Origin: Anthracocystis setariae
Lineage: Eukaryota; Basidiomycota; Ustilaginomycetes; Ustilaginales; Ustilaginaceae
Assembly: GCA_928724745.1 (NCBI GenBank)
Contig: CAKMXJ010000003.1
Coordinates: 62,001-126,000, forward strand
DNA length: 64,000 nucleotides
Direction: 5' to 3'
Within the stretch, counting starts at the first letter, position 1. Each line of letters begins with the position of its first letter. A model generated the notes under the pieces. It saw nothing but the letters and a program-made list of their open reading frames with translations, was not told the DNA's origin and made no database searches. This document shows positions 1 through 11,225 of this stretch, piece after piece. The translations under genes were made by a program, and so were the position numbers.

Positions 1-984
1 CAGAACGCTGAGTACCAGGTTGACCGGCTTGGCGGTGGTGGAGGACGTTGCGGAGGTGTGCGAGATGAGCGTGGACACCATGTACTGCTCGTTCATGGCG
101 ACGAGCAGCTTGATGAGGCGGTAGTTGAAGTCTTCGTCGTGGTGGAATCGGGTTTCCTCGACGAGATCAAAGAGGTGGTGGATGAAGCGTTGGTCGAATG
201 CCTTTAGATGCGCGGGTTCGAGCTTCTGCACTCGACACGTCTCGTAGAGCATGCGGACGGCTTTCTGACGCAAGCTGATCTGGATGGCGATGTCCTTGGA
301 TGCCGAATCGGAGGTGAGTCCACGTGAGACATAGCTGCCTCTCGTTTGCGAGGATGGAGATGGGGCTGAAGGCTGCGAGTCATCGTCCCAAGAGTTGGAG
401 TTGGCATTCCAGTTGGGAGGGGAGTGATCAACCGAGAGGCCGATCTTTGCTTCAGCCTGTGCGGCGTAGCTGCCTGCCCAGATCTGATGAACGAGACGAT
501 GAAGGAAAGCCCGAATGCCGACAAAGGAGACGGCAGTGGAGAGCGCCTGAATCGATTTGTATGTAGAAGGGGCGAACTTGCCATAGCACAGGACGATCTC
601 ATAGGTGATAAGCAGGACGGGTATGGATGTGGAAGTCTGCATGACACGAATGATCTCTTCGATGGCGAGTTGTTGCATGGGTGTAGTTTGAGCATTGTGA
701 GTGTCGTCGTCTGGGTCGGCATCGTCACGAAAAGCTCTCGATGCAAAGAGACGGTTGATGCAGTACTCCTGATTGTATTCCGTGGTCAGGTTGTCGTTGA
801 AGGAGGCGGCACAGAGTTGGAGGAACTTGGAGACGATATTGGTGACGTAGATGCGCTTTGCATCGACGATTTGTTGAGGATGGGCATTTTGAGGAGGGTG
901 CCAAGGGGTATCGAGGATTTCGTCGAGTTCGGTCCAGAATGACTGTGGATTGTCGAGAGCGGTGTAGCTTGCAAATGGGTCCAT
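1..984 (-). CDS. Ldb17/SPIN90(Dip1)-like actin regulator, C-terminal part outside window
   Basis: An open frame runs from an ATG at 984 to the window edge (328 codons, no stop), so the 3' part is missing. The first residues are MDPFASYTALDNPQ. Helical segments follow, then a polar linker, then a block reading LYETCRVQKLEPAHL and later FNYRLIKLLVAMNEQYMV. That block resembles the leucine-rich SPIN90/Ldb17/Dip1 domain (DUF2013) as I remember it. In yeasts these proteins work at endocytic actin patches; Dip1 activates Arp2/3 without a pre-existing filament. The family call rests on motif memory only. The gene is divergent from the O-methyltransferase, with about 740 bp between starts. No intron is evident in the visible part. 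Confidence 0.62.
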   Translation of the reverse strand, partial: MDPFASYTALDNPQSFWTELDEILDTPWHPPQNAHPQQIVDAKRIYVTNIVSKFLQLCAASFNDNLTTEYNQEYCINRLFASRAFRDDADPDDDTHNAQTTPMQQLAIEEIIRVMQTSTSIPVLLITYEIVLCYGKFAPSTYKSIQALSTAVSFVGIRAFLHRLVHQIWAGSYAAQAEAKIGLSVDHSPPNWNANSNSWDDDSQPSAPSPSSQTRGSYVSRGLTSDSASKDIAIQISLRQKAVRMLYETCRVQKLEPAHLKAFDQRFIHHLFDLVEETRFHHDEDFNYRLIKLLVAMNEQYMVSTLISHTSATSSTTAKPVNLVLSVL

Positions 985-1720
985 GCCAGGCGAGCAAGCG
1001 CCTCTCCGGTCTGCCAGGCTAAAGAGATGGGGGGGGGGGCGACGACCTACAACATGGACGTGACGGATGGCAATCGAATGGCAAGAAAGATCAACGTCGT
1101 AGTGGGGGTGTGGCGATGGATGATGGAGAGGTCAAGAGATGAAACAGATATGTGTGGGGATGGTGGTGTTGGTCGGGTCGGACGATGTGTGTGATAGCGT
1201 TCCCACGGCTGTCGGGTCAAGCCGATTGACGCCGGACATTGCGCGGTCCAGACACACTTTTCTCGCTCACTTCCTTGTTGGACGCTCAAATCTTACAGCT
1301 TATCTAGCGAAAAAGAAAAAATTGAGTTATGCATGGCTGAGAAAGCAACGATCCTTTTTGCTGCGATGCTCTGCTGCGACTCGGGTTGGACCCTGACCAG
1401 TGTTGGACAGCCGTGTTGCATATGCACCCCATGATCAGCATCACCAAATCACAGCCACACAGTCAGTCGCTTACAATATGCCAATCCAACTGTTGTTCCA
1501 CTATCGCTGAGGAATGAATGAATGAATAAATGTAGACATGCTGCTGAACTGAACCGAACTGTACTGTTCAATACGATTCAACTTGCTTTTGAAGCCGTTT
1601 ACCTTTGCTCTCGTTGCATAGACTGGCCCCTTGATTGTCACTGCCAACATCATCACCATTATTATTATTTCAACTCCTCACTTTTCCTAGGCCTTTTCGC
1701 ACTGCTCCGCCTCCTCGACA
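985..1720. other. Intergenic, divergent promoter region
   Basis: This stretch separates two divergently transcribed genes. It holds a run of G residues near 1029-1039 and a pyrimidine-rich stretch just before the + strand start at 1721. I see no further coding signal or RNA gene. Confidence 0.5.
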
Positions 1721-2581
1721 ATGAGTGACAATATTGAACTCCCCTGCGAGACGCCTATCGTATCTGCGGCGACACTGCTCTGCTCGATCGTAAGCGACTT
1801 GGATGGGACGAAGCCACCTTCGTCCGAGCAGCTGCGACAACTCAAGCTGGTCTCGTCACTACTCTCTGGATTGGACCCGTATCTGGACTCCATCTCGTCT
1901 GCAGCTCCTGTAGTCCAACGACCGCTTTTGAAAGCCACTGCGGAGCATGATTGGGATGGTGCGTGGCGCAACAAGCAGACGCTGTTCCACTTGGCGGCTA
2001 CGTGGTCGGCGGGTGCATACGAGGGTAACTTTGTCGGTCTCCTAACGCGTCTGACCCGAGCTGAAAAGGCACTTGAAATCGGAATGTTTACAGGAACGAC
2101 GACCGTGTGCATCGCCAACCAACTTCCCAATCATGGCAAGGTTACAGCGCTCGAGATCGATCCGTATCTCGACTCGTTCACCCGTCCGCTCTTCGACCAG
2201 ACCGGGCTTGGAGACAAGATCGACGTCAGAGTCGGCGACGCTATCGATCAACTCAAAACCCTAGCCAGCGAGATCAAACGCGATGAAGACGCTTACGATA
2301 TCATCTTCATCGACGCCGACAAACCCGCATACACAAACTACTTCCACATCATCCTCGATAAAGGCCTCCTCAAGAAAAACGGCCTGCTCGTAGTGGACAA
2401 CACGCTGTACAAGGGTACGCCCTGGACCAACGGTCTAGTCGACGAGGAGCTGCTCGAGATCGGAAAGGATAAGGCCGACGCAATCAAGCACTTCAACCAG
2501 GTGGTGCGTCAGGATGAAAGAGTCGAGGTCATCGTGCTCCCAGTCAGAGATGGCGTGAGCTTGATCATGCGCAACGAATAA
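1721..2581 (+). CDS. Class I SAM-dependent O-methyltransferase (CCoAOMT/COMT family)
   Basis: This is an intronless gene of 286 aa, started at the ATG at 1721. The fold is the cation-dependent O-methyltransferase type (Pfam Methyltransf_3). The SAM motif I ALEIGMFTG lies near residues 117-125 and an acidic residue (E145) follows in VTALEID. VGDA is at 171-174, the metal and substrate loop FIDADK at 196-201, and VVDNT at 224-228. Enzymes of this family methylate catechol-type hydroxyls on small phenolic substrates, usually in the cytosol. The substrate cannot be read from the sequence. There is an extra N-terminal segment of about 80 residues compared with bacterial members. The gene is convergent with tubulin cofactor C, with 136 bp between stop codons. 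Confidence 0.85.
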   Translation: MSDNIELPCETPIVSAATLLCSIVSDLDGTKPPSSEQLRQLKLVSSLLSGLDPYLDSISSAAPVVQRPLLKATAEHDWDGAWRNKQTLFHLAATWSAGAYEGNFVGLLTRLTRAEKALEIGMFTGTTTVCIANQLPNHGKVTALEIDPYLDSFTRPLFDQTGLGDKIDVRVGDAIDQLKTLASEIKRDEDAYDIIFIDADKPAYTNYFHIILDKGLLKKNGLLVVDNTLYKGTPWTNGLVDEELLEIGKDKADAIKHFNQVVRQDERVEVIVLPVRDGVSLIMRNE

Positions 2582-2717
2582 AACACGCCAACTTGAAAAG
2601 TCTGCAAGGATCGACGATGGTAGCAGAGTGACTGTAGAAATACAAAATAATGGTTGCCAACAGGAAAAACAAAGGGAAAAGGAATGCAAATGCAAATCGC
2701 AAATGCAAGGGTGAGGA

Positions 2718-3800
2718 TTATGCGTTGAGTTGATTGTATGCCGAGGAATCGATGTTGTTGTGTTGCAATGTCTTTTGGATGCAGTCCTTGATGGTGAGCC
2801 GCTGCGAGGCTATTGTGGCTGCACTTTCTGCCAGTGCGCTAGGGCTGTTGTTGACGACTAGGTTGAAATTCGACTTGCGCTCACCGCCAACGTCGTGGTG
2901 CTTGAGCTGCTCGCTGTTGAACAGATCGTCAAAGTCCTGCACCTTGATCGGCTCACTCCCGGTGACAAAAGTGATACGACGGCACGCTTCCACCGTCGCT
3001 ACACTGGCGCGTTTGGTACTCAACTCGATCACGGCATCGGCAGAATCGTGCATGCGGAACTGATGACACCAAGCCAACGTGAGCAGCGACGAGGTGAGAT
3101 GATGGATCATGATGCTTCCATCGATGGGCGGTAGAAGGAGGATCGAGTGGGACACCGAGCGCACTTGCACAGACAGAATGGTTGAAGTGGATGCAAGCGA
3201 GCGCAAATCGACCAACGAGTTGGTGATATTGGTAAGGTCGATCGAGAGGGCTGAGCTTGCTGTTTCGCAAGATGCCGATGTGGGAGTGTGCTTGTAGGTG
3301 GTGTCATGGAGCGAGGCGATGGTGACATGACTCGAGCCTCGAGATATGCTTGTTGTGTCGGTGGTGGACCGATGTTTGTCAGTTTGTGGTATTATTGAAT
3401 CTATCGCCATGTCGGGTTTGGCTGCTGTCGGTACAGCCGTGGCCAATTTCGGTGGTGCCGATGGCTTATTTCTCTTGAAAGTGAATCCCGCTTTCTTGTT
3501 TCCCTGTGCTTGGCCTTGCACCTTTTTGCGTGTCTCTTGCAGCGCAGCCGCTACCTGTTCGAGCGCCTTCTTGTGTATTGCCCTATCGTGCGCTGGAAGC
3601 ACACCGCTGTCGACCGCCTTGGTCAGCTCTGCACTGAGCGCCGCGTAGTTGGACAACGCATCTTGGAGCGCTTCGAGGGTGGAAACGTTGGCTAGTTGCT
3701 CGAGAAGCGAGGCTGTACAGGTACCAAAGTGGGTATAGAACGCCTGTGCCGAGGTTGCGTTGGCTAGAGAGGCGTTGCCCAGCGAAGACCACGACGCCAT
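2718..3800 (-). CDS. Tubulin-binding cofactor C-like protein (C-CAP/TBCC domain)
   Basis: This intronless gene encodes 360 aa from the first in-frame ATG at 3800. The frame extends 17 codons further upstream but without an ATG. The N-terminal half is helical with a basic, Lys/Pro-rich linker, as in the spectrin-like N-terminal part of TBCC. The C-terminal half has the right-handed beta-helix pattern of C-CAP/TBCC, for example GSIMIHHLTSSLLTLAWCHQ and then FRMHDSADAVIELSTKR. Cofactor C releases folded alpha/beta-tubulin from the cofactor D/E complex by stimulating GTP hydrolysis. It is slightly diverged in the arginine-finger region, so the GTPase-activating role is inferred from family. It is convergent with the methyltransferase. 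Confidence 0.78.
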   Translation of the reverse strand: MASWSSLGNASLANATSAQAFYTHFGTCTASLLEQLANVSTLEALQDALSNYAALSAELTKAVDSGVLPAHDRAIHKKALEQVAAALQETRKKVQGQAQGNKKAGFTFKRNKPSAPPKLATAVPTAAKPDMAIDSIIPQTDKHRSTTDTTSISRGSSHVTIASLHDTTYKHTPTSASCETASSALSIDLTNITNSLVDLRSLASTSTILSVQVRSVSHSILLLPPIDGSIMIHHLTSSLLTLAWCHQFRMHDSADAVIELSTKRASVATVEACRRITFVTGSEPIKVQDFDDLFNSEQLKHHDVGGERKSNFNLVVNNSPSALAESAATIASQRLTIKDCIQKTLQHNNIDSSAYNQLNA

Positions 3801-4109
3801 GGTGGTTGCTGTGTTGCAAGAAGAGGCCAAGGTGCCAGTTGAGACGTCCAAAGTGTTGTTCTCATGAAAAGCAACACAACCGGTTGCATTGCATTTTGAA
3901 AATCGGTGATTGACCGGATAACTGGAGATTACATAGCGTCGTCAAGAAGATTCACAGATTTGGGAAATCTAATCTCTGAATAATCCCAACCAAATTCGCA
4001 TCGACGAGTGACTCGTGCGCCTCTCTCGACAACGGCACAACCGACGCAACCCACCGAATTGTGATTCATCCTTACTCTCTCTCTCTTCTTCCCTCTTCTC
4101 CCACACACA

Positions 4110-4154
<45 letters not shown>

Positions 4155-4184
4155 TCGCCTCCATCACCATCATCCATCACAACC
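3801..4184. promoter_or_regulatory. Divergent promoter of TBCC and chorismate synthase with CT-rich leader
   Basis: The 380 bp between the two divergent starts carries a long CT dinucleotide tract at about 4114-4149, which ends 35 bp before the chorismate synthase ATG. CT-rich leaders just upstream of start codons are common in smut housekeeping genes. No clear TATA box was seen. Confidence 0.5.
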
Positions 4185-5564
4185 ATGTCTACCTTTGGCA
4201 GTCAATTTCGCGTCACTACCTACGGTGAGTCGCACTGCGCCTCGGTCGGCTGCATTGTCGATGGCGTGCCTCCTGGTCTTGCCCTCTCCCCCTCCGACAT
4301 CCAGACGCAGCTCTCGCGTCGTCGACCTGGCCAATCCAACCTCACCACCCCACGCGATGAGAAGGACCGCGTCGAGATCCAGTCCGGCGTCGAAAAGGGC
4401 GTCACCCTCGGCACCCCCATCGCCATGCTCGTTCGCAATCAGGACCAACGTCCTCACGACTACACCGACGAAACGCTCGACGCCTACCCGCGCCCCTCGC
4501 ACGCCGACTTCACCTACCTCGAAAAGTACAACGTCAAGGCATCCTCGGGCGGCGGAAGGTCTTCAGCTAGGGAAACCATCGGAAGGGTCGCAGCGGGTGC
4601 GCTTGCGGAAAAGTATCTCAAGGAGGCGTACGGTGTCGAGATCGTCGCGTTCGTCTCGAGTGTCGGCAAGGTGCATATCCCTCGCTACCCTGGCGAGGAG
4701 CTTGCGCAGAACGTCGTGAACGGTGAACCCATCGCCAAGGAGACCAAGGATGGTGTCGAGGTCGAGGGCAAGAGTTTCTACGGCGAAGATCCTAGCGCAG
4801 GTCCTCCGCAGACCAAGGTGGACAATGTGATTAATACCGAGCATCTTACGGAGGAGGAAGCGGAAGAGCCGCTGAGCAAGTCGTTCCGCGAGTTGCTTTC
4901 CACCATTACGCGAGACAAGGTGGATGAGAATGCGATCCGGTGTCCGCACGCTCTGGCGGCCGAGCGTATGCGCCAGCGCATCCTGCTCGCCAAGGCGAAC
5001 CACGACAGCATCGGCGGCACGGTTACGTGTGTGATCCGCGGTGTGCCGTCCGGGCTTGGTGAGCCGTGTTTCGATAAGCTCGAGGCGAAGCTGGCACACG
5101 CCATGCTCAGCATCCCCGCCACCAAGGGGTTCGAGATTGGCTCCGGTTTCCGCGGCACCGAGGTGGCAGGGTCGAGGCATAACGACAAATTTGTGCTCAA
5201 GCCCGATGGTCGGTTGGGTACCGTGACCAATTGGTCGGGTGGCATTCAGGGTGGAATTTCGAATGGTGAGGATATTTACTTCCGCGTGGGCTTCAAGAGT
5301 CCCGCTACGATTTCGCAAAACCAGGCGACGGCGACGTACGATGGCAAGGAGGGCACTTTGAATACGAGGGGTAGGCACGATCCGTGTGTAGTGCCACGCG
5401 CTGTGCCGATCGTCGAGGCCATGGCCGCGCTTGTCATCATGGATGCAGTGCTTGTTCAGAATGCTAGAAGTGCAACCGCTGCAAGGCTCAGCGAGTCCCC
5501 ACTACAGCAGCTGCCCAACAGCATGAAGTGGCCAGACAGTAAGAGGAGGAAACTCGACAACTAG
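4185..5564 (+). CDS. ARO2: Chorismate synthase
   Basis: This is an intronless gene of 459 aa. It begins [16 protein letters not shown], the conserved N-terminus of chorismate synthase. Further signatures are [17 protein letters not shown], the glycine/serine loop [20 protein letters not shown] and, near the end, [17 protein letters not shown]. The enzyme makes chorismate from EPSP, the last step of the shikimate pathway, using reduced FMN. Fungal enzymes are bifunctional and reduce the flavin themselves. An acidic insertion around residues 205-240 makes it longer than bacterial forms, as usual in fungi. The CT tract lies in its leader. It is convergent with the next gene, with 107 bp between stop codons. 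Confidence 0.97.
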   Translation: MSTFGSQFRVTTYGESHCASVGCIVDGVPPGLALSPSDIQTQLSRRRPGQSNLTTPRDEKDRVEIQSGVEKGVTLGTPIAMLVRNQDQRPHDYTDETLDAYPRPSHADFTYLEKYNVKASSGGGRSSARETIGRVAAGALAEKYLKEAYGVEIVAFVSSVGKVHIPRYPGEELAQNVVNGEPIAKETKDGVEVEGKSFYGEDPSAGPPQTKVDNVINTEHLTEEEAEEPLSKSFRELLSTITRDKVDENAIRCPHALAAERMRQRILLAKANHDSIGGTVTCVIRGVPSGLGEPCFDKLEAKLAHAMLSIPATKGFEIGSGFRGTEVAGSRHNDKFVLKPDGRLGTVTNWSGGIQGGISNGEDIYFRVGFKSPATISQNQATATYDGKEGTLNTRGRHDPCVVPRAVPIVEAMAALVIMDAVLVQNARSATAARLSESPLQQLPNSMKWPDSKRRKLDN

Positions 5565-5671
5565 ATTGCTTGCTTTCCTCCACCGGTCAAGATAAGTTGG
5601 TTGGGTTGTGGTGAAAGAAATACAGATGTAGGGTTTGGGTTTATGGTTGAGTCTGTGTGTGTGGGTTTTTT

Positions 5672-6615
5672 TTAGTTGTTGGATTCGGCTTTGAGGGCGG
5701 CGATGGGGTCCCAGGCGCGGTAGAGGGTGCAGACTTTGCGTTCTCTTCGGATGAGGTTTTGACCGCCGTCGCCGAGGATTTGGGTTCGCCAGGTCGTGTT
5801 GCAGGCTTGTTGGAATTCCACGGTGGATTCGGGGTTCTCGGTATCGTATTCTACATGATCAAACCGTCAAAGGAATGGAAGAGAAAAGGTTTTGGGGTTA
5901 GTGTCATTCACGCTTAGTTTTGTCTAGTTGAGGGTGTGAATGAGATGGACATACCGTGGAGGCCTAAGCATTTGGGGACTGCATCTGCGTCGGATGGTTT
6001 CGCCTCTATTCCATTGACGCCGTTATCGACCAACGTGAAGCGACGGCTCCTCCTCCAACCGGGTACCTTGCTCAACATCAACGCATGTTCCTCGTCGAAC
6101 CACTTTGCATACTCCTCCTGCACCTCGGGGACCATATCCACACTATTTGTCACTACGAGCTGGGGCGTATCCTCGACCCTCTGCACACCTAGACCCAACC
6201 TCTTCCTCTGCCCGTCGATGCGCTCATCTGCATCGCTGTCGTAGTCGAGTCTGTAGATACGTCGATCGACGATGGCAAGACGCTTAAACAACTCGGCCTC
6301 CCTCGGACTCCTCTGATCGCGTAACGAAGTGTACCTCTTCTCGGCAAACGTAGCGAGCGACGAGATCGTATAGAACGCCCCCCACCCACACACAGGCGGT
6401 TGAACCCTCCCTTCCGAAGGCGTAAGAGTCGTCCGAGTCACCTCGTATCGCACAGCTGACCGGAACGTTTCAAACAGATTAATGCGCACAGGCACATGCT
6501 CCGAATCGTACCAATCATGGAACTCGTCAAGCCCAACCAATTCCCCAGGCGCCATGAACACCACCAATAGCCCACTACACCCCGCAGCAAACTTTTCCTC
6601 GCTAGAAAATGTCAT
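5672..6615 (-). CDS. Duplicated dimeric alpha/beta-barrel (EthD-like) protein, two exons
   Basis: I model two exons, 6615-5955 and 5850-5672, around an intron at 5954-5851 (GTATGT...TGTAG). This gives 279 aa. Splicing removes an early stop and adds a C-terminus ending WDPIAALKAESNN. The first ATG that leaves a compact protein is at 6615; the open frame upstream is only TCATCA-repeat DNA. Two halves share a pattern: FHDWYDSEHVPVRINLFETF near residue 30 and YAKWFDEEHALMLSKVPGW later. This suggests an internal duplication of a ferredoxin-like dimeric barrel unit as in EthD-type proteins. Substrate and role are unknown. Confidence 0.68.
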
Positions 6616-6961
6616 ATCGTCCCTGCCAATGATGATAATGATGATGATGGTGGTGGTGGTGGTGATGGTGGTAGTGGATGAGTTATGCAACCCTACCAAT
6701 AGAGGTGGGATGTATTTAAGGTGTGTGTTACTTGTCCAGCAACCCCGCGATTTCCCGCGCACAGACAGTCAACGGAAAAACAATCTTCCCGCCTCTCGCC
6801 CTGTTCAACCGGATTTACTCGTCCCCCCCCCCCCTCCCTCCTACACCACACTCAGAGCACATTATTCACTCCACACACAACCGCCCCATCACCACAATCG
6901 GGGCGCAGCCCTACAAGATAGGAAAAATCTTAACATTCACATACCTGCCTACACCACCACA
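6616..6961. other. Short intergenic region with microsatellites
   Basis: This holds a (GAT/GGT)n-type repeat around 6630-6680, a possible TATA-like TATTTAAG near 6713 for the minus-strand barrel gene, and a C run near 6826-6836. No coding signal is apparent. Confidence 0.4.
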
Positions 6962-9460
6962 TCACGCGGAAGCACCATTGACACCAGCCTTGTTTGCCCT
7001 AAGCTCTTTCTCCTTGTCGAGACTCTGCTTCCACCCCTCCTCGAACGCGTCCGCATTCTTGAGCGGATCGGCAATCGACGCGGCGATCTCGTTCTGCTTG
7101 TGCCTATTCGACGAACCCAACTCCTGCTTCCACTTGTCCACCACACCCGACACCTTGCTGGGCGCATACGTGCGTGCGAACAACGCGGCCTCGGAAACCC
7201 TTCCCGCCTTTTCCAGCACCTCGATGCACCGATCCACCTCGCCTAACGACAGATACGCTGCAAACGCCACATTCGTCGCCCCCTTGCCCACCGCCAACCC
7301 CGCCAACCTCTCCAACAATTCGCGATCGTTCGTCGACGTCCCCACCAGCAGCATCGACGACAGATCCTGCGCCTTCTCGAAACACTCCTTGGCCAGCGCC
7401 ACATTCCATCTCGCCAACGCCTTATCGCCAATCGTGCGCCATCGCGACTCGGACCCCACCTGCGGCCCACTGCGCGCGATCTCGAGCGCCGTGTCAAAGT
7501 TGTCCAGCGAAATCGCCAGGTCGAACCGGTGCTCCGCGTCCGTCGACACCTCCAGCGCAAGATCCTTCAGCTCCTGCGTCTCCAAGAACCGTGCCACGCG
7601 GTTCCTCTGGTCCGCCGGCACCTGGTCGAGCAGCTCCGACGCAGCATCCAGATCACCGCGCAGAATCGCCGTCTGGTATTCCACCAGTGCCAACGACAGC
7701 GAGTAGCTAAAGATGGCCAGGTCCTTGTTGACAACGTACACACGACCGTGCTGAGGGATGTAGCCGAGCAGGAAGATCTCGTTGTCCGAATGCGTGATGG
7801 TGTGGGTCTGCTCACCCACCAGATACTGCAATCGGTTGGTCGAGTTGGTGTAGATCAAGCATTCGCCCGTCCATTTGGCGGTGCGCACGCTTTCCGACAC
7901 TTCCGTCACCACCTCGAACGCAGTCTCGACACCGTCGTCCTCCACCTCGGCGCCCGATTCGAGGTAGGCAGCGTAAGCATCCCGATCGAAACGGAGCACG
8001 TAGAACGAGTCGTCGCACACAACCGCCACCAGCTCGCCCGTAGTGGACCAGTGGATGGCTTTGGCCTCGACATCGACTCGACGCACCAGCGCGCCAGTTT
8101 CCCAGTCGTAGAAGCAAACAAAGCCGCTGCCGAGAACGGCAAGCAAGCTTCCACCAGCTACGGATTCGACGTTGTACGCAAGCGTCAACAGACCCGGACG
8201 CTCCTTAAAGTTGCGGAACACCTTGACCTTGGAGCCTCCTTCGTGCACGGCATACGTGTTGCTGTCGCCCGCCCATGCGAATCCGTAGCCAGTGCCGAAC
8301 GCCTTGTTCCTCCATGCGAGCGCGGTGTAAATGATGTATTCGCCATCACCGCACACAGTGACGAATCGACCGTTGGGGCTGTGCTGCAAGAGCTGAGGAT
8401 ACACCTCGGTGGTGCCCATCTCGCGTACCGAGACCGGTAGCCTCTGGCCATCTGGTACAACCTCTTCTGCTGTTGCGCCCACGTTGGCACTGAGCACCTC
8501 CGAGTTCTTGGCCCAAACCACCTTTCCGGTAGCATCCATGCTGACGCTCGGCTCCTCCTTGCCGAGCTTGATGACGACGGCGCCTTCATCGTAACCGATG
8601 GCGACATCGTTGCCCGACTTTTTGTAGGCAACACACCAGACTCGTTCGAGGCCGTAGTCGAGGGTGGATTCGAGTCGGTACGTGTTGGAGTGCCAGAGCT
8701 TGACGGTTCCGTCCTCGGAGCCCGAGATGATCAAGGGCAAGGACGGGTGGAAGACGGCAAACGAGACGTTGGAGGTGTGACCGGTGAGGGTCTGGACGCA
8801 AGATTTGGAGAGGTAGTCCCAGATCTTGACGGTGCGGTCGTCGCCGACGGTGAGCATGTAAGGTTTCTCACCGCCATGGAAGTACTCGACGTAATTGACG
8901 CCCTTGTCGTGAGCATCGAGAGTGAAGTTGGCGACACTGGAGCCAAGAGTCCAAACCTTTACGGTGCGATCGAGAGAGGAGGATGCGAAGGTGTTGGAAT
9001 CTTTGGGGTTGAAGCAGAGGTTCATGATGTAGTGGGTGTGACCTTCAAAAGTGTGCATGAGACGCCAGCCCTTGTCCCAGTCCCACATCTTGATGGTCAT
9101 GTCGTCGGAGCCGGTGAGTACATAGGAGCCAGTGGGGTGGACGGTGAGGCAGCGAATGTAGTCCGGATGCGCCTCGAAGCTGATGACCTTTTCGTGAGTG
9201 TTGTAGTTGAACGCACGCAGCTGGAAGTCGTCGGAACCAGCGACGAACCAGTTTTTGCGCGCGATAAATTTGACGCATCGTACTGGCACATTTGTGACCT
9301 CGAACGTCTTGACAATGACACCGGTCTCGTAGTTCCAGATGTTGACGGAGCCAGAGTAGAGACCTGCGAGAAGCCAAGGTTCTGTGGGGTGAAAGTCGAG
9401 CGACTTGACACGCTCGGACTTTGCAAAGAGCTTGCGCTGGATGTCGAGGAGCATGGGCAT
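6962..9460 (-). CDS. SEC27: Coatomer beta' subunit (COPI)
   Basis: This is an intronless gene of 832 aa starting MPMLLDIQRKLFAKSERV, which matches the conserved beta'-COP N-terminus. Seven WD40 blades follow (for example FNPKDSNTFASSSLDRTVKVW), then a second propeller, and from about residue 590 an alpha-solenoid with ILRGDLDAASELLDQVP. Beta'-COP is part of the COPI cage. Its first propeller binds C-terminal KKxx/KxKxx retrieval signals, so the coat returns cargo from Golgi to ER. Length and architecture are typical. The ATG at 9460 sits directly at the start of the conserved block. The gene is probably essential. Confidence 0.96.
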   Translation of the reverse strand: MPMLLDIQRKLFAKSERVKSLDFHPTEPWLLAGLYSGSVNIWNYETGVIVKTFEVTNVPVRCVKFIARKNWFVAGSDDFQLRAFNYNTHEKVISFEAHPDYIRCLTVHPTGSYVLTGSDDMTIKMWDWDKGWRLMHTFEGHTHYIMNLCFNPKDSNTFASSSLDRTVKVWTLGSSVANFTLDAHDKGVNYVEYFHGGEKPYMLTVGDDRTVKIWDYLSKSCVQTLTGHTSNVSFAVFHPSLPLIISGSEDGTVKLWHSNTYRLESTLDYGLERVWCVAYKKSGNDVAIGYDEGAVVIKLGKEEPSVSMDATGKVVWAKNSEVLSANVGATAEEVVPDGQRLPVSVREMGTTEVYPQLLQHSPNGRFVTVCGDGEYIIYTALAWRNKAFGTGYGFAWAGDSNTYAVHEGGSKVKVFRNFKERPGLLTLAYNVESVAGGSLLAVLGSGFVCFYDWETGALVRRVDVEAKAIHWSTTGELVAVVCDDSFYVLRFDRDAYAAYLESGAEVEDDGVETAFEVVTEVSESVRTAKWTGECLIYTNSTNRLQYLVGEQTHTITHSDNEIFLLGYIPQHGRVYVVNKDLAIFSYSLSLALVEYQTAILRGDLDAASELLDQVPADQRNRVARFLETQELKDLALEVSTDAEHRFDLAISLDNFDTALEIARSGPQVGSESRWRTIGDKALARWNVALAKECFEKAQDLSSMLLVGTSTNDRELLERLAGLAVGKGATNVAFAAYLSLGEVDRCIEVLEKAGRVSEAALFARTYAPSKVSGVVDKWKQELGSSNRHKQNEIAASIADPLKNADAFEEGWKQSLDKEKELRANKAGVNGASA

Positions 9461-11199
9461 GATATATGATGGCGTTATTGCAGATCAACGATCAACAAGG
9501 AAAGAGTTGCGACGTGCTGTTGTTGGGTGCCTTTCGAGGCTAGCGCACCTTTTGAAGAATGTGGAATTATGACGGCGGAAGCCAAGCAGCCAAGGATGGA
9601 AGCGTGCGTAGCGATGGTAGTACTGTAGCTGGTAATTGAGCGACGTACGCTCCGTCTCGGTCCAATGCTGAGTCGGTGGGAGTGTGATGAAGCACTGTAG
9701 AACCAGCAACAGAAAATTGATTCAATGTGATTGTGATTGTGATTGTGGTTGTGATCGTAGCAAAAGGACCAGGACCAGAAAGGAATGACAGTTGGAGGAA
9801 AAGGTCGAAAGCAAAAGAACCCTCGACTCTGCTCTGTTGTCATGTGCTGTGTTTCCGTGATGCGTTGGAAGACTTGGATGCGGATTGGCCAACAAGGGCT
9901 CGAGCCAGTTGTGCACTCACAATGACTGCCTATCCCGTGCGGCGCAAAAGTGTTACACGTAGCTCCCGATTGATTCGGTTAGGCCGCTCTAGACTGTATG
10001 TGTAGAAATACGAGATTTGTATTTGAGACAGCAGACCTCTACAAAGTTGTCGCTTACACCATTACTACACTGTATTTTGATTTTGATTTCGGAAAAAGAA
10101 AACCATCTTCTGGTCATTGTCGGTAACTACGGCCTAACAAATTACTTTTCGCTCTAAATCCTTTGTCGCGGCTGGACTGGATGTAACAATCCCCCAAGAA
10201 GGTGAGACGCGTGTCACGGCAGGAAATAATACACAGATAAAAATGTTGCGTTTTGCAAATCTACCATGCTAAGCCCCCAAAATGTTCCTCGGATGGTGAT
10301 GAGTTTCTTGAAGAAAGAGTAGAATAGCAACGGCAAAGCACCGTATGATGTAAGGAAGCCTAGGTCACGCTCATCGAAGGCTCGCGTCTTGTTCACGCGC
10401 TGCCATTCTACAGTAAGTAAACGCAGGGCAGACCCCGAAATACCCTCGATAATACATCATTATATCAAAGCTGCTGCAAGTCTACGATCCTCTTGATTGT
10501 TCCGTCTCGCTTGATCGCCTCTTGGACATCTGACTTGGCAAAGACCCTGCCTGCCTGCTTTCTGCTCGAGATCGCACATCGCACATCGCACATCGCTCTT
10601 TGTTTGCCGATACAGTACGATGGCAGTACAACACTGAATCATGCTCCACAGGCGGCAACGCATCCTCTGACCATCTAGCTTGCAGTATTGGTGATCACAT
10701 GGAAACTGTTCATCATGTCGTTGCCACGAGCCAAGGGACCCGTGACGATCTTGGAACCGCTTGATGGCGAAGTCATCCTGGAACTAGACGCAGGATCAAC
10801 AGGCGAGTGAATGAGTGAGTGAGTGAGTGTGTGAGTGTGTGTGTGTGTGTGTGTGTGTCGAGTCAAGTGTTCGTCAAGTCAGGGCTTCAAGTTCCGAACA
10901 ACAAACACAAAGACAAGACAACCAACCCTAAGTCTCTGCCCAAGTGCCCTCGCTGACTTGGACATCACCAAAAGCCTATGACCGAATCTAGCCGGAAGCA
11001 GCAATTAAATACTGTACTCTGTACTCCTGCTTAGCAGTACTGTAATTAATTGTTTATTTATTTATTTGATTTTTTTACCAAATCCAGCGAGGAAGCATGC
11101 AGCAACAGGGCGCGTACTGAACTGCAACTTTGAAACGGGTCATCCGCTTGTTTCGAATCGAGAGCAAGCAAGCAAGCTAGCAAGCAAAGGCAACCAAAG

Positions 11200-11225
11200 A
11201 AAAAAAAAAAAAAAAAAAAAAAAAA
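11200..11225 (+). repeat. Poly(A) tract
   Basis: Twenty-six consecutive A residues in the intergenic region upstream of the Myb/SANT gene. Confidence 0.9.

Noticed and set aside
10675..10866. Minus-strand 63-codon frame with a His/Thr repeat
   Set aside because: The repeat is a translated GT microsatellite; the last 34 codons could be an exon but no partner exon was found.
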